DNA of 20,593 nt from a virus, in the IMG/VR virus record IMGVR_UViG_3300025128_000440, positions 1-20,593 of that record. One strand, given 5' to 3'. Positions 1 to 8,167 of this stretch are shown here, piece by piece. Both the position numbers and the translations under genes were made by a program. Below the pieces are notes generated by a model that saw nothing but the letters and a program-made list of their open reading frames with translations, ran no database searches and was not told where the DNA came from. Position 1 is the stretch's first letter; each line of letters begins with the position of its first letter.

Positions 1-1
1 A

Positions 2-379
2 GAATCTGTTATTGTGGAAAAAGGAGTTATGAAAGCAACTCATGCCCCTACGGGATGTATGCTTATTAAAAGACATGTTATTGAAAAGCTTATTAAAGCT
101 CATCCAGAGTTAGAAATATTTCAACCGACATATATCAATGGAAAAGAGACTAGCAGAAAGAACTTTTATAACCTTTTTGATACATTACATGACGCTAAAA
201 CTAAGAAATACTTTGGCGAAGACTTTGGTTTCTGTCAAAGATGGACAGATTTAGGGGGAGAAGTTTATCTTTATATCATGGATTATATTACCCATGTTGG
301 GGAATACCAATACTGTGGTAGATTTTGGGATGAGCTTTTACATGTAAAACGTATTGACGACCCATCAAAAATCAAATAA
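2..379 (+). CDS. Glycosyltransferase, GT-A-like, C-terminal part (5' end outside window)
   Basis: The frame is open from the window edge, so the start lies upstream; the GTG at 14 and the ATG at 29 are probably internal. The visible 125 residues contain ATHAPTGCMLIKR followed by a helical HVIEKLIKAHPEL segment, then an acidic GEDFGFCQRW block and LGGEVYLY. Marine phage GT-A-type transferases share this order: a TG.M.IKR strand, then an (S/G)ED..FC.RW helix near the nucleotide-sugar and acceptor site, then an aromatic strand and H-V-G. The likely role is transfer of a sugar to a phage structural protein or a host surface component, but substrate and linkage cannot be read from this fragment. 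It sits just upstream of the virion genes. The family-level call is fairly firm; the role is inference. Confidence 0.7.
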   Translation, partial: ESVIVEKGVMKATHAPTGCMLIKRHVIEKLIKAHPELEIFQPTYINGKETSRKNFYNLFDTLHDAKTKKYFGEDFGFCQRWTDLGGEVYLYIMDYITHVGEYQYCGRFWDELLHVKRIDDPSKIK

Positions 380-435
380 AGTACTATAATACAGGATATT
401 CACACCTGCACTTCAACTTAAAATGTGACGAAATT

Positions 436-1785
436 ATGGCTATAACAGATATTAATATTTCAGAAAAATTAGAAGCAGGGGCGCCTAGCATTAAATATAC
501 AGGCAACATGGATCCTAATATGGAACCTAATATGCAGGTAGCTTCCGACCCAAGTTGGGAAGCAGAATGGGAGGATGCTTACCAGAATTATAAAGCAAAA
601 CAAATTTCATTAAATCAAGAGTTTGTAGATAAAGAAACATTTATGGAGCAATATCAAAACAACATGGCTTCAGGAGGCAGAGCTCATTTCGGTCTTGGAA
701 GTATCATTAAAAAAATTACAAAACCTATTAAGAAACTTGCTAAAAGCCCTATAGGTAAAGCTGGTATATTAGGTCTAGCAGGTTTTGGTTTAGGTGGTGG
801 TTTTGGCCCAGGAGGATTTAGTTGGGGGAATCTGCCAGGAATGACAAGTGCACGGAATTTTTTTATGGGATCTCCTTTAGGTTATAAAACAGCCGGAGAT
901 GCAGTAGCTAGAAGCTCAGGTTTTTTAAGTAACATTATTCCCTCTTCAACAATGGGAAAAGTAGCTTTAGCTGGAGGTCTAGGTCTCACAGCAGCATCAG
1001 CATTTGAAGGAATGGAAGAAGATGATGTAAAAGCTTTGAGAAATAATCCAGAAGCTTTAAGAGCTCATCTAACACAATATTATAAAAACGTTAATCCCGA
1101 TAAATCCGATGAAGAAGTTTCAACATGGGTTGAAACACAAATGTATTCAACTGGTGGAAGAGTTGGGTATGCTCATGGAACTAAAGATGAAAATAAATTA
1201 ACTGAAAAACAATTAAAGGAACTCACAAAGAACTTTGAGAGAGACATGTATTATCAATATATGCCTGACAGCACAACTAGAAGATCAGGATTTCCTCCAT
1301 GGACTAAGACGAAGTTTAAAGCTAAAGGTGGAAGAATTGGTTATGCAGAAGGTAATGATGATAAAGAGGGTATAATAGAAGTAGAAATGAGTATTGCCGA
1401 CAGATGGGAAAAAATTAAAGAACTTATGAAAAAAATGGAAGAGATTAAATCAGGTAAAACAACAGCCCCTGATAAGAAAGCTCAAGGAGGTAGAATGGGT
1501 TTTGCTTATGGTCCAGACCAAACGGCTCAGGCAGCAGGGATCATGGAAGGACTTCCAACTAGAAACAATGCAGCAGGTGTCAAGGAACTGGATTTAAGAG
1601 ATAGTGGTGGATTTATTCCTCCCGTAGGTATAAAAGAAAAAGCAGATGACATTCCAGCGATGTTATCTAATAACGAATTCGTATTCACAGCCGATGCAGT
1701 AAGAGCTGCCGGGGGTGGAAGCGTTGAAAAAGGCGCTCAAGTAATGTACGATACAATGAAAAATTTAGAAAATAAGGTAGGATAA
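436..1785 (+). CDS. Putative virion structural protein with GGR-G(Y/F)A-G motif repeats
   Basis: The protein has 449 residues. A glycine-rich hydrophobic stretch (about 105-130) follows a basic helix (IIKKITKPIKKLAK). Four short GGR motifs begin near residues 80, 240, 298 and 351. The last three read GGR-(V/I/M)-G-(Y/F)-A followed by G two residues later, and they separate charged, probably helical segments. The C-terminal 60 residues form a block (GGFIPPVGIKEKADDIPAML, then NNEFVFTADAVRAAGGG) that I recall from other marine phage structural proteins. There is no clear Shine-Dalgarno sequence before ATG 436. The stop overlaps the next start (TAATG at 1783-1787), so translation is probably coupled to the next virion gene. 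A structural role is inferred from the neighbours and the C-terminal block; no exact virion position can be assigned. Confidence 0.6.
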   Translation: MAITDINISEKLEAGAPSIKYTGNMDPNMEPNMQVASDPSWEAEWEDAYQNYKAKQISLNQEFVDKETFMEQYQNNMASGGRAHFGLGSIIKKITKPIKKLAKSPIGKAGILGLAGFGLGGGFGPGGFSWGNLPGMTSARNFFMGSPLGYKTAGDAVARSSGFLSNIIPSSTMGKVALAGGLGLTAASAFEGMEEDDVKALRNNPEALRAHLTQYYKNVNPDKSDEEVSTWVETQMYSTGGRVGYAHGTKDENKLTEKQLKELTKNFERDMYYQYMPDSTTRRSGFPPWTKTKFKAKGGRIGYAEGNDDKEGIIEVEMSIADRWEKIKELMKKMEEIKSGKTTAPDKKAQGGRMGFAYGPDQTAQAAGIMEGLPTRNNAAGVKELDLRDSGGFIPPVGIKEKADDIPAMLSNNEFVFTADAVRAAGGGSVEKGAQVMYDTMKNLENKVG

Positions 1786-2597
1786 TGGCTGAACTACAAC
1801 AAGTACAACAATTACCAGCTCCATTTATTGAAGCAGCAGGTAAAACATATTTAGACGATTTAACAAAAGCAATAGGTACAACTAAAGGTATTGATCCAAC
1901 TACATTTATGGGTCAACCTTTTGTAGCTGGGCAAGACCCACTACAAACTCAAGCTTATGGTTTATCAGCTGGACTAGGAAGTTACGCTCCTTATTTACAG
2001 ACAGCAGCTGGTGCTACAGGTCCATCAGCCTATCAAGCTTACATGTCGCCGTATCAGGCAGACGTTATTAAAACTACTTTAGATGAATTCGATGTTCAAG
2101 CAGCTAAAGGTATCCCTTCCTTGGCAGCATCAGCCTATAATGCTGACGCTTATGGTGGTGGTAGAGCAGGAGTACAAAGAGCTGCCTATCAAAGTCAAAG
2201 TGATATGAACAGAGCAGCTTTACAAGCTCAACTATTACAAGCTGGATATGGCGCAGCGCAAACAGCAGCACAACAAAATTTTAAAAATCAAATGACTCTT
2301 GGACAAGCCTCTCCAGCATTAGCAGGTCAACAAATTGCAGGTTTAACAACTTTAGGTGGAGCACAACAAGCTCAGACTCAAGCTCTTCTTGATGCACAAA
2401 AACAATTAGCGTATCAACAAGCGTATCAACCATTACAAACAGCTGAAAGATTTGGAACAGGAATTGCAAGTATGATTTCTGGATACCCAGGCAGAACTGA
2501 ACAAACAGTTTCTCCTTCTCCAAGTCCAATTGGATCAGCGTTAGGAACGGGTGCAACTCTAGCCGGTATTTATAGATTAATTCAGGGAAATAACTAA
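1785..2597 (+). CDS. Ala/Gln-rich phage structural protein, possibly internal virion or ejection protein
   Basis: This 270-residue protein is low in charge and very rich in Ala, Gln, Gly and Tyr. Its centre carries YMSPYQADVI, then a long Ala-rich helix with AYGGGRAGVQRAAYQSQ, a pattern (Y-M-x-P-Y then GGxR and Ala/Gln helices) that I recognise from many marine phage virion proteins. Long amphipathic Ala/Gln helices fit proteins packed inside the capsid and ejected with DNA, such as T7 gp14, but I see no decisive match. It overlaps its neighbours by one base on both sides (TAATG), placing it in a tight four-gene structural operon. The N-terminus (QQVQQLPAPFIEAAGKTYLDDL) looks soluble; a weak hydrophobic stretch lies near the C-terminus (IGSALGTGATLAGIYRLIQG). 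Structural is likely; ejection is inference. Confidence 0.6.
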   Translation: MAELQQVQQLPAPFIEAAGKTYLDDLTKAIGTTKGIDPTTFMGQPFVAGQDPLQTQAYGLSAGLGSYAPYLQTAAGATGPSAYQAYMSPYQADVIKTTLDEFDVQAAKGIPSLAASAYNADAYGGGRAGVQRAAYQSQSDMNRAALQAQLLQAGYGAAQTAAQQNFKNQMTLGQASPALAGQQIAGLTTLGGAQQAQTQALLDAQKQLAYQQAYQPLQTAERFGTGIASMISGYPGRTEQTVSPSPSPIGSALGTGATLAGIYRLIQGNN

Positions 2598-3631
2598 TGA
2601 GTAATACATTTAGAAGACCCATGTTTCGTAGAGGTGGGGAAGCCATGACCGGTATTATGCATAACGTTACTCCTAGAGGACACTTTGCAAACAGTAACTA
2701 TAGTCAAATTTTTACAGACCAATTGAAAGAAGCAGCTGGAGATAATTATGGAGTTGATCCCTTAACTGCATGGTTACTTAGAGCTGGTCCAGCGATGATG
2801 AATGAACCTAAGAGAGGTGGAACTCTGGCTACTTTAGCTAGAGCAACTACTGGACCTACTGAACAAGCTTTGAGCGATCTATCGGCTCGAGCAAAAGCAG
2901 GGAGAGATATAAGATTAGCTGGAACTCAACTTGGAATACAGAAACAAATAGATGAAGACTTACAAAAAATAAAAGATGCAAATGCTTTAGAGAGAACTAA
3001 GATTGCTTATAGTGACAAGGATGAAGTAAGTCCTGTAGACGCTTTAATACTAGACACAGAAGACTCCTATATAAAGGCAGGAACATATACAAATAGATTT
3101 CATGCAAAAAATAGAGCAACCTATGATCATAAAATTCAACCTAATATGATAGAAAAATTTGGAGCAGAACAAGTTGTAGATGTAGAACTTGTTCCAGGTA
3201 AAGATGTTAAAGAGAAACAAAAACAAAAATTTTTTTCAAATAACATAGGAAAATACTTCTATGATATTACTGACAACACTATTAAAAAAATAATTAAAAA
3301 CCCTGAAGATCCTACAGGCAATGCATTAGCATTAGAAACTTTTGATTCAGAAACTTTATCCCCTATAGATGATCCAAGTCCTGATATTGATAGTTCAGTA
3401 AAAGAAGAGATTAAAATAACTGACTCTTCTCTACAATTTAAATTAACAAATGAACAGGCTCAAAAAGAAGCAAAAGAAAGAGGTCTTTATTTATTAAACC
3501 CTGATGATCCTAATTTCGAATACAGAAAATTATATGAGCCTAACGCTGTGACTCAAGAAGAAATAGAACTAATTGTTCGAAAAGAAAAAGGTAAACGAAA
3601 AGAAAAAGATATAGTGCAGAAAACGAGGTAA
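2597..3631 (+). CDS. Conserved marine phage protein of unknown function, putative virion component
   Basis: The protein has 344 residues and no enzymatic motif that I recognise. The N-terminus is basic and glycine-containing (FRRPMFRRGGEAMTGIM), a leader-like start I recall from other uncultured marine phage virion proteins. A segment around residues 52-90 (DPLTAWLLRAGPAMMNEPKRGGTLATL then an Ala-rich helix) is followed by a charged helix to about residue 140. A mixed, lysine- and aspartate-rich region follows, and the tail is strongly basic and helical. The start overlaps the previous stop (TAATG), and five bases separate its stop from the next gene, so it is translated with its structural neighbours. 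It could be a tail or internal scaffold-like component. The function is unknown. Confidence 0.55.
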   Translation: MSNTFRRPMFRRGGEAMTGIMHNVTPRGHFANSNYSQIFTDQLKEAAGDNYGVDPLTAWLLRAGPAMMNEPKRGGTLATLARATTGPTEQALSDLSARAKAGRDIRLAGTQLGIQKQIDEDLQKIKDANALERTKIAYSDKDEVSPVDALILDTEDSYIKAGTYTNRFHAKNRATYDHKIQPNMIEKFGAEQVVDVELVPGKDVKEKQKQKFFSNNIGKYFYDITDNTIKKIIKNPEDPTGNALALETFDSETLSPIDDPSPDIDSSVKEEIKITDSSLQFKLTNEQAQKEAKERGLYLLNPDDPNFEYRKLYEPNAVTQEEIELIVRKEKGKRKEKDIVQKTR

Positions 3632-3636
3632 GCTAA

Positions 3637-6600
3637 ATGGCTATTGTTCCTCTTAATCCCACCGAAGAAAATAATGAAGTAAGCTGGTACAAAGCTGGTG
3701 CAGCTGGAGTTGCATCTGGAGTCCTTAAAGTACCTGAAGGAATCTTTTCCTTGGCAGCAGAACTAATTGATCTAGGAGCTGATACAGATACAGCTGCCGA
3801 TGTTGAAAGATTTTTTGATAAACTTAATCCATTTGAAGAAGTAGCTGAAGAAAGAGCTATTGGTAAATTAACAGAAGCTTTAGTTCAAATTGGTATACCA
3901 GGCGCATATGGTTTTAAATTAGGACAAAGATTAGCCAGTGGCGCTATTAAAGCAAAGAAAGCTGGTAAGTATGCTAACGTCGGATCTAAAAATTCCGTTA
4001 GAGCACAAGTTAAAGCCGATAGATTAAATCAAAAAGCAGGAATGAAAAGATTTGCTGCCGGTGTAATGGGAGGAGCTGCAGGAGAAACTTTTGTAGCTGA
4101 CATAGAAGACATAGGTTCTTTTGGAGATATCTTTGACACTGGTCCAACACAATTAGATAGAGAAGAATGGACTGAAGGAGGCAGAGAAGATGCAGCGAGA
4201 AAATTATTAAATAGACTTAAGTTTGGATCAGAATCAATTTTAATTACACCATTTGTATTTGGCGCAACGACTGCAGCCAAGGGACTAGCACGACAAGGAA
4301 AAGATTTAGCTTATTCGAATTCCAAATTTTTAAGATGGGTAGATAAATATATTGGAATGCCTTTTAGACCTAGATCAGGAATGACCGAAGAAGTAGCTGA
4401 GTCTACGTGGCTAAAAGAAAATTTAATAGCTAAAGATCAATTGAGAGCAAAACAAATTGTAACTAATTTAACTAGAGAAGTCAGTAAAATATTTCCCGAC
4501 ATGCAGATCACTATGGATAAATCTTTATCTGGGGAAAAGACTGCATTCTTAAAAGAAATGAATGAACTTTTATTTGAGGGAAATATAAGAGAAGGAACTC
4601 TAGACGGAAAAAAATTAACTAAACTTTTAGACGGTTTAAAAGGAAAGAAAATAAGTAAAGATTCTAGGAAAAATATATTCGAGGGGTTAGATGCAGCCAG
4701 AAATGAATTTGCAAGATTAATAGAATTATTGGAAAAGAATACTAAAGGAGTGGTACTTAAAGACGGTGTAAAATCTATTAAAGAAATTCTTAAAGATAGA
4801 TTCAATAAGTACATTGGTAATACATATAAAATATTTGAAGACAAAGGGATATTAGGTTTTAAAAAATATGGTCCTTCGGATGAGGCTATGGCTAATGCTG
4901 TTAATTTGTTTAGAAGAATGATAGCCAAAGATAGTGGTACAACCCTTTCTGCCAATAAACCTAATCAATATTATCAAGAAGCTAAAGAAATAGTAGATGA
5001 TCTAGTTAAACAAGTGGCAGCTTCAAGTAAAAAACCTGGTCCTCTACCTGATCTTGCATACAGTCTTAAAACAGCACAGGGTCAAACGTTAAAAGAATTT
5101 GAAAAATATTCTTTTAAAGCAGCTAAAGGAAAAGGAAGTAAAGTCTTAAGAGAATTATTTGGAGAGATCCAAGACCCAAGATATTCTATTTTTAATGCTA
5201 CGACTACGCTGTCAGCTATGGGAAGAATGACAAATTATTTAGACAATCTTTATAATACTAATAAAATGATACAGGCTCCTGTAGCAGCAGGGGGAAAAGG
5301 AGAACGAGGAGCTTTCTGGAACTCAAGACAAGAAGCAATGAAAGGAACGAATAACGTTCTCGATCCAAAGGATATTGTTTCATTGGATCCTTTAATGGGC
5401 AGACTTACAAGCTTTAAAGATGAAGTAGGAGAGAAATTACTTAATCCTTTAAAAGGAATGTATACCACACGAGCCATTTATAATGCTTTAGCAAATGCAA
5501 ATGGAATAACAGGTGGATTAGCAGGTGTTGTTAGAGGAAGAAAGGACGCAAGTTCTGCTGAACAAATGACTATGTGGTTATATAGAAACTTTTTATTGGT
5601 ACCTAAAGCCACAGCCCAACTTGCTAAAACAGTTCTATCAGTTCCAACTCATATTAGAAACTTTTTAAGTGCCGGTGCATTTGCTGGAGCTAATGGAATT
5701 CTTTTTGAAGGAATTAAAAATCCTAGAATGATGAAGGATGCATTTAGTTATGCATTAAATACTTCAGGGGTAGCTGGTTTACGTGGAAGAAAAGAAGCGT
5801 TCGAAGAATTATACAGAGAAGGAATTGAATACGGAGTATTTAATACTCAAGTTCAAATGTCAGATTTAAAAAACTTAATGAGAGATGTTAAGTGGGGCGC
5901 AGACATAGGAAATACCGATGCAATTCTAAGACCTATGTTGGCTAGACTTAAAGGAATGGGAGCCTGGGCTCAAGGGAAATATGTAGCTGAAGATGATTTT
6001 TGGAAAGGAACTACATGGTTTGTTGAAAGACACAGATATAGAAAAGCTTATGACAAAGCATTTGCCGAAGGTAAAATTCCTAGAAGAGTAACTGACAATG
6101 AAATTAAAGCTATAACAGCGAAGTTGGTTAAAAATAATGTTCCCAACTATGCATACGTGGGAGACTTTGTAAAAAATTCTAGAGTATTACCTTTTGGTAA
6201 TTTCATGTCTTTCCCATCTGAAATGATTAGAACTACTGGAAACATAGCTGAAACAGCTATGAAGGAAATGAAACATTCTAAAGCTGTTAGAGGAAGCGAT
6301 GTTACCCCTGTTGTCTGGGAGGTAGGAAAAGGATGGGTTAAGAATGATAACCCTCTTTATGAAATTGGTGCCATGAGATTAGCTGGAATGGCTACAACAT
6401 TAACTGTGGTACCAACAGCAGTCGTTGAAGGAGCTAAAGCTTTATATGATGTAAGTGAAGATGAAATAAATGCAATGCGAAGATTTGTTCCTGAGTGGTC
6501 TAAAAATTCTACCTTAGTTCCTATACGTGATGATGAAACGGGAGAGTTAAAGTATATGGATTTCAGTCATACAAATGCTTATGACATTATTGCGCGACCA

Positions 6601-7791
6601 TTTAGAACCATGTTTAATAATGTTAATGCTGGAACCGAAAATGGAGATACCCTTCTTAAATCTTTTATAACTGGTCTCGATGATGCAAGTGCTGAATTAA
6701 TGAGCCCATTCATAGCTGAATCTATTTGGACTCAAGCAATGGGAGACATTATAATGAGAGGTGGTCGAACTAAAGATGGGAGATTACTTTATACAGATCA
6801 AACTTCAGCTGGAGATAAAGCAAGAATTAGAATAGCTCACGCTTGGAAAGCTATTCAACCTGGAGGAATTGCTCAATATAAAAGATTAGGACAATCGTTG
6901 TTCGAACTTCCAACTAAAAGAGGAAAATTCCTAGAGGGTAAAACACTAGGAATGAATGATGAAGTATTAGGTTTAATGGGATTAAGACCAATATCTATTG
7001 ATCCGATGGACGCAATGGGTTTTAAAATTTCAAATTTTCAAAGTGGAATTAGAAATGCGCGAAGAGAATTTACGGGAGGCTTCTTTGGATTATTAAGAGG
7101 AGGTTCTATTGATCCAAATGATATTATAACAAGATATATTGCTTCTAATAAAGCAAGATTTGCGACTCAAAAAGAAATGTATAAAGATTTAGAAGCAGCC
7201 GGTATTCTTGGAACTAGTCGCTTAAACTTACTTAAAGCATTTAGAGAAAGACAAATGAGTCCTACTACCTTTAATAATTTAATGAAAGGTAAGTTCATGC
7301 CTTACTTCCCTTCAAAGGATATCATTGGAAGATTTAGAGAGATTGCACAGAACATAGGAGAACCCAATGCATTCTTACAAGCGCGATCAGAATTAAAAAA
7401 TCTAGAGCAGGACTATAAAAATAATTTTAATTTAGCTGAGGGTTTTGCTACCGGGGGAGCAGTAGATGGAATTAAAAGTGATGATGCAATCACTGAAGCT
7501 CTTCCTGTTCTTAAAGCTATTGATAATGACTTAAATACCTTAAGCTTAGATGATGAATGGGACATTGATGTTAAAGATTATATTGTAGAAGAACAAGAAG
7601 AAATTGTTACACCACCCTTACCTCAAGCAGTCACATCAGCTCAACCTAATCCACAAACCATCACGCAGGGCCAAGCAATGCAAGGGGCTCAAACTAATTT
7701 ATTACAAAGTGGATTGACACCAACGGAAGAAGCTTATTTAAGTAATGAAGAAAAAATAATGAGAAGAAAACAAAGAGGTATAATAACCTAA
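3637..7791 (+). CDS. Very large putative internal virion / DNA ejection protein (1384 aa)
   Basis: At 1384 residues this is the largest gene in the window. It starts at ATG 3637, about 8 bases after a GAGG sequence (3625-3628). The N-terminal 130 residues are Ala/Gly-rich and helical, with weakly hydrophobic stretches that could lie against membranes. Long charged helical regions follow. A conserved-looking central block lies around residues 645-700 (MWLYRNFLLVPKATAQLAK then VPTHIRNFLSAGAFAG). The C-terminus is acidic, then proline/glutamine-rich, and ends in LTPTEEAYLSNEEKIMRRKQ, a tail signature I recall from related phages. Near residue 1270 there is a TGG motif recalling the GGR motifs of the 436-1785 protein. 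The size, helical nature and place after an Ala/Gln-rich protein fit T7 gp15/gp16-type ejection proteins. I see no lytic transglycosylase motif. The role is inference. Confidence 0.6.
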   Translation: MAIVPLNPTEENNEVSWYKAGAAGVASGVLKVPEGIFSLAAELIDLGADTDTAADVERFFDKLNPFEEVAEERAIGKLTEALVQIGIPGAYGFKLGQRLASGAIKAKKAGKYANVGSKNSVRAQVKADRLNQKAGMKRFAAGVMGGAAGETFVADIEDIGSFGDIFDTGPTQLDREEWTEGGREDAARKLLNRLKFGSESILITPFVFGATTAAKGLARQGKDLAYSNSKFLRWVDKYIGMPFRPRSGMTEEVAESTWLKENLIAKDQLRAKQIVTNLTREVSKIFPDMQITMDKSLSGEKTAFLKEMNELLFEGNIREGTLDGKKLTKLLDGLKGKKISKDSRKNIFEGLDAARNEFARLIELLEKNTKGVVLKDGVKSIKEILKDRFNKYIGNTYKIFEDKGILGFKKYGPSDEAMANAVNLFRRMIAKDSGTTLSANKPNQYYQEAKEIVDDLVKQVAASSKKPGPLPDLAYSLKTAQGQTLKEFEKYSFKAAKGKGSKVLRELFGEIQDPRYSIFNATTTLSAMGRMTNYLDNLYNTNKMIQAPVAAGGKGERGAFWNSRQEAMKGTNNVLDPKDIVSLDPLMGRLTSFKDEVGEKLLNPLKGMYTTRAIYNALANANGITGGLAGVVRGRKDASSAEQMTMWLYRNFLLVPKATAQLAKTVLSVPTHIRNFLSAGAFAGANGILFEGIKNPRMMKDAFSYALNTSGVAGLRGRKEAFEELYREGIEYGVFNTQVQMSDLKNLMRDVKWGADIGNTDAILRPMLARLKGMGAWAQGKYVAEDDFWKGTTWFVERHRYRKAYDKAFAEGKIPRRVTDNEIKAITAKLVKNNVPNYAYVGDFVKNSRVLPFGNFMSFPSEMIRTTGNIAETAMKEMKHSKAVRGSDVTPVVWEVGKGWVKNDNPLYEIGAMRLAGMATTLTVVPTAVVEGAKALYDVSEDEINAMRRFVPEWSKNSTLVPIRDDETGELKYMDFSHTNAYDIIARPFRTMFNNVNAGTENGDTLLKSFITGLDDASAELMSPFIAESIWTQAMGDIIMRGGRTKDGRLLYTDQTSAGDKARIRIAHAWKAIQPGGIAQYKRLGQSLFELPTKRGKFLEGKTLGMNDEVLGLMGLRPISIDPMDAMGFKISNFQSGIRNARREFTGGFFGLLRGGSIDPNDIITRYIASNKARFATQKEMYKDLEAAGILGTSRLNLLKAFRERQMSPTTFNNLMKGKFMPYFPSKDIIGRFREIAQNIGEPNAFLQARSELKNLEQDYKNNFNLAEGFATGGAVDGIKSDDAITEALPVLKAIDNDLNTLSLDDEWDIDVKDYIVEEQEEIVTPPLPQAVTSAQPNPQTITQGQAMQGAQTNLLQSGLTPTEEAYLSNEEKIMRRKQRGIIT

Positions 7792-8003
7792 TGGATATCA
7801 AACCTAAAACTACACGAGAGCATATTATATCCCTATATGGTCATATTAAAGGATTGAAGAAATCACAGTATCATATGCATAATGGAATTCATGAATTGGG
7901 TGGCAAGATAGACAAGATCTATTGGGTATTATTAGGCACGGTGGGGGCTGTGTCCTTAGTTCTTTTGGAAAGAGTGCTGGATATCAAGGGTATTATTTTT
8001 TAA
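7791..8003 (+). CDS. Small phage protein with one C-terminal membrane segment
   Basis: The protein has 70 residues. The first 45 are polar and probably helical or coiled (TTREHIISLYGHIKGLKKSQ, then HMHNGIHELGGKIDKI). One transmembrane segment follows (about 46-64, WVLLGTVGAVSLVLLERVL) with a short tail. This soluble helix plus single-TM plan is shared with XhlA/hemolysin-type and some holin-like phage proteins, and I recall the TTREHI...LYGHIKG opening from marine phages. Its ATG overlaps the TAA of the 1384-aa gene (TAATG), and it ends the forward structural operon. It could help lysis, membrane attachment or DNA entry; the sequence does not decide. No endolysin lies next to it. Confidence 0.6.
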   Translation: MDIKPKTTREHIISLYGHIKGLKKSQYHMHNGIHELGGKIDKIYWVLLGTVGAVSLVLLERVLDIKGIIF

Positions 8004-8167
8004 TTGTAAATTTTCATTTACAAATTCTTTACATACTTTACAAAAAATCTTAATTTTTTTATTGCACGTTGACTATAAGTAAATTAGTAGTCAATTATGG
8101 AAAAGCCAATGATAGGAACTGTAACTACTAACTGCGTCGTGCATGACGATACGCATGACTGGGGTGG
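8004..8167 (+). other. Structured convergent intergenic region, terminator-like
   Basis: These 164 bases separate the end of the forward structural operon from the 3' end of the reverse-strand helicase gene. Directly after the TAA is a perfect 8-bp stem with a 4-base loop (TTGTAAAT 8004-8011 / ATTTACAA 8016-8023). An A-run and T-run pair follow (8042-8047 and 8054-8060), which could act as a weak bidirectional terminator. Three more inverted repeats follow: TTGACTA 8069-8075 / TAGTCAA 8088-8094; TTAGTAGT 8084-8091 / ACTACTAA 8124-8131; and TGCGTCGT 8133-8140 with ACG 8146-8148 plus ACGCA 8151-8155 (two-base bulge). The middle two share bases and cannot form together. No convincing ORF is present. 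Termination is expected here from gene orientation; any other role is inference. Confidence 0.5.

Noticed and set aside
385-390. TATAAT just after the glycosyltransferase stop, as a promoter for the structural operon
   Set aside because: No acceptable -35 box at 16-18 bases; TTGACG at 354-359 is 25 bases away. Not extended -10. Kept only as a weak possibility.
2281-2646. Reverse-strand reading frame of 121 codons opposite the Ala/Gln-rich gene
   Set aside because: Strongly biased, low-complexity translation (Leu/Phe-rich) that mirrors a repetitive forward gene; no ribosome site.
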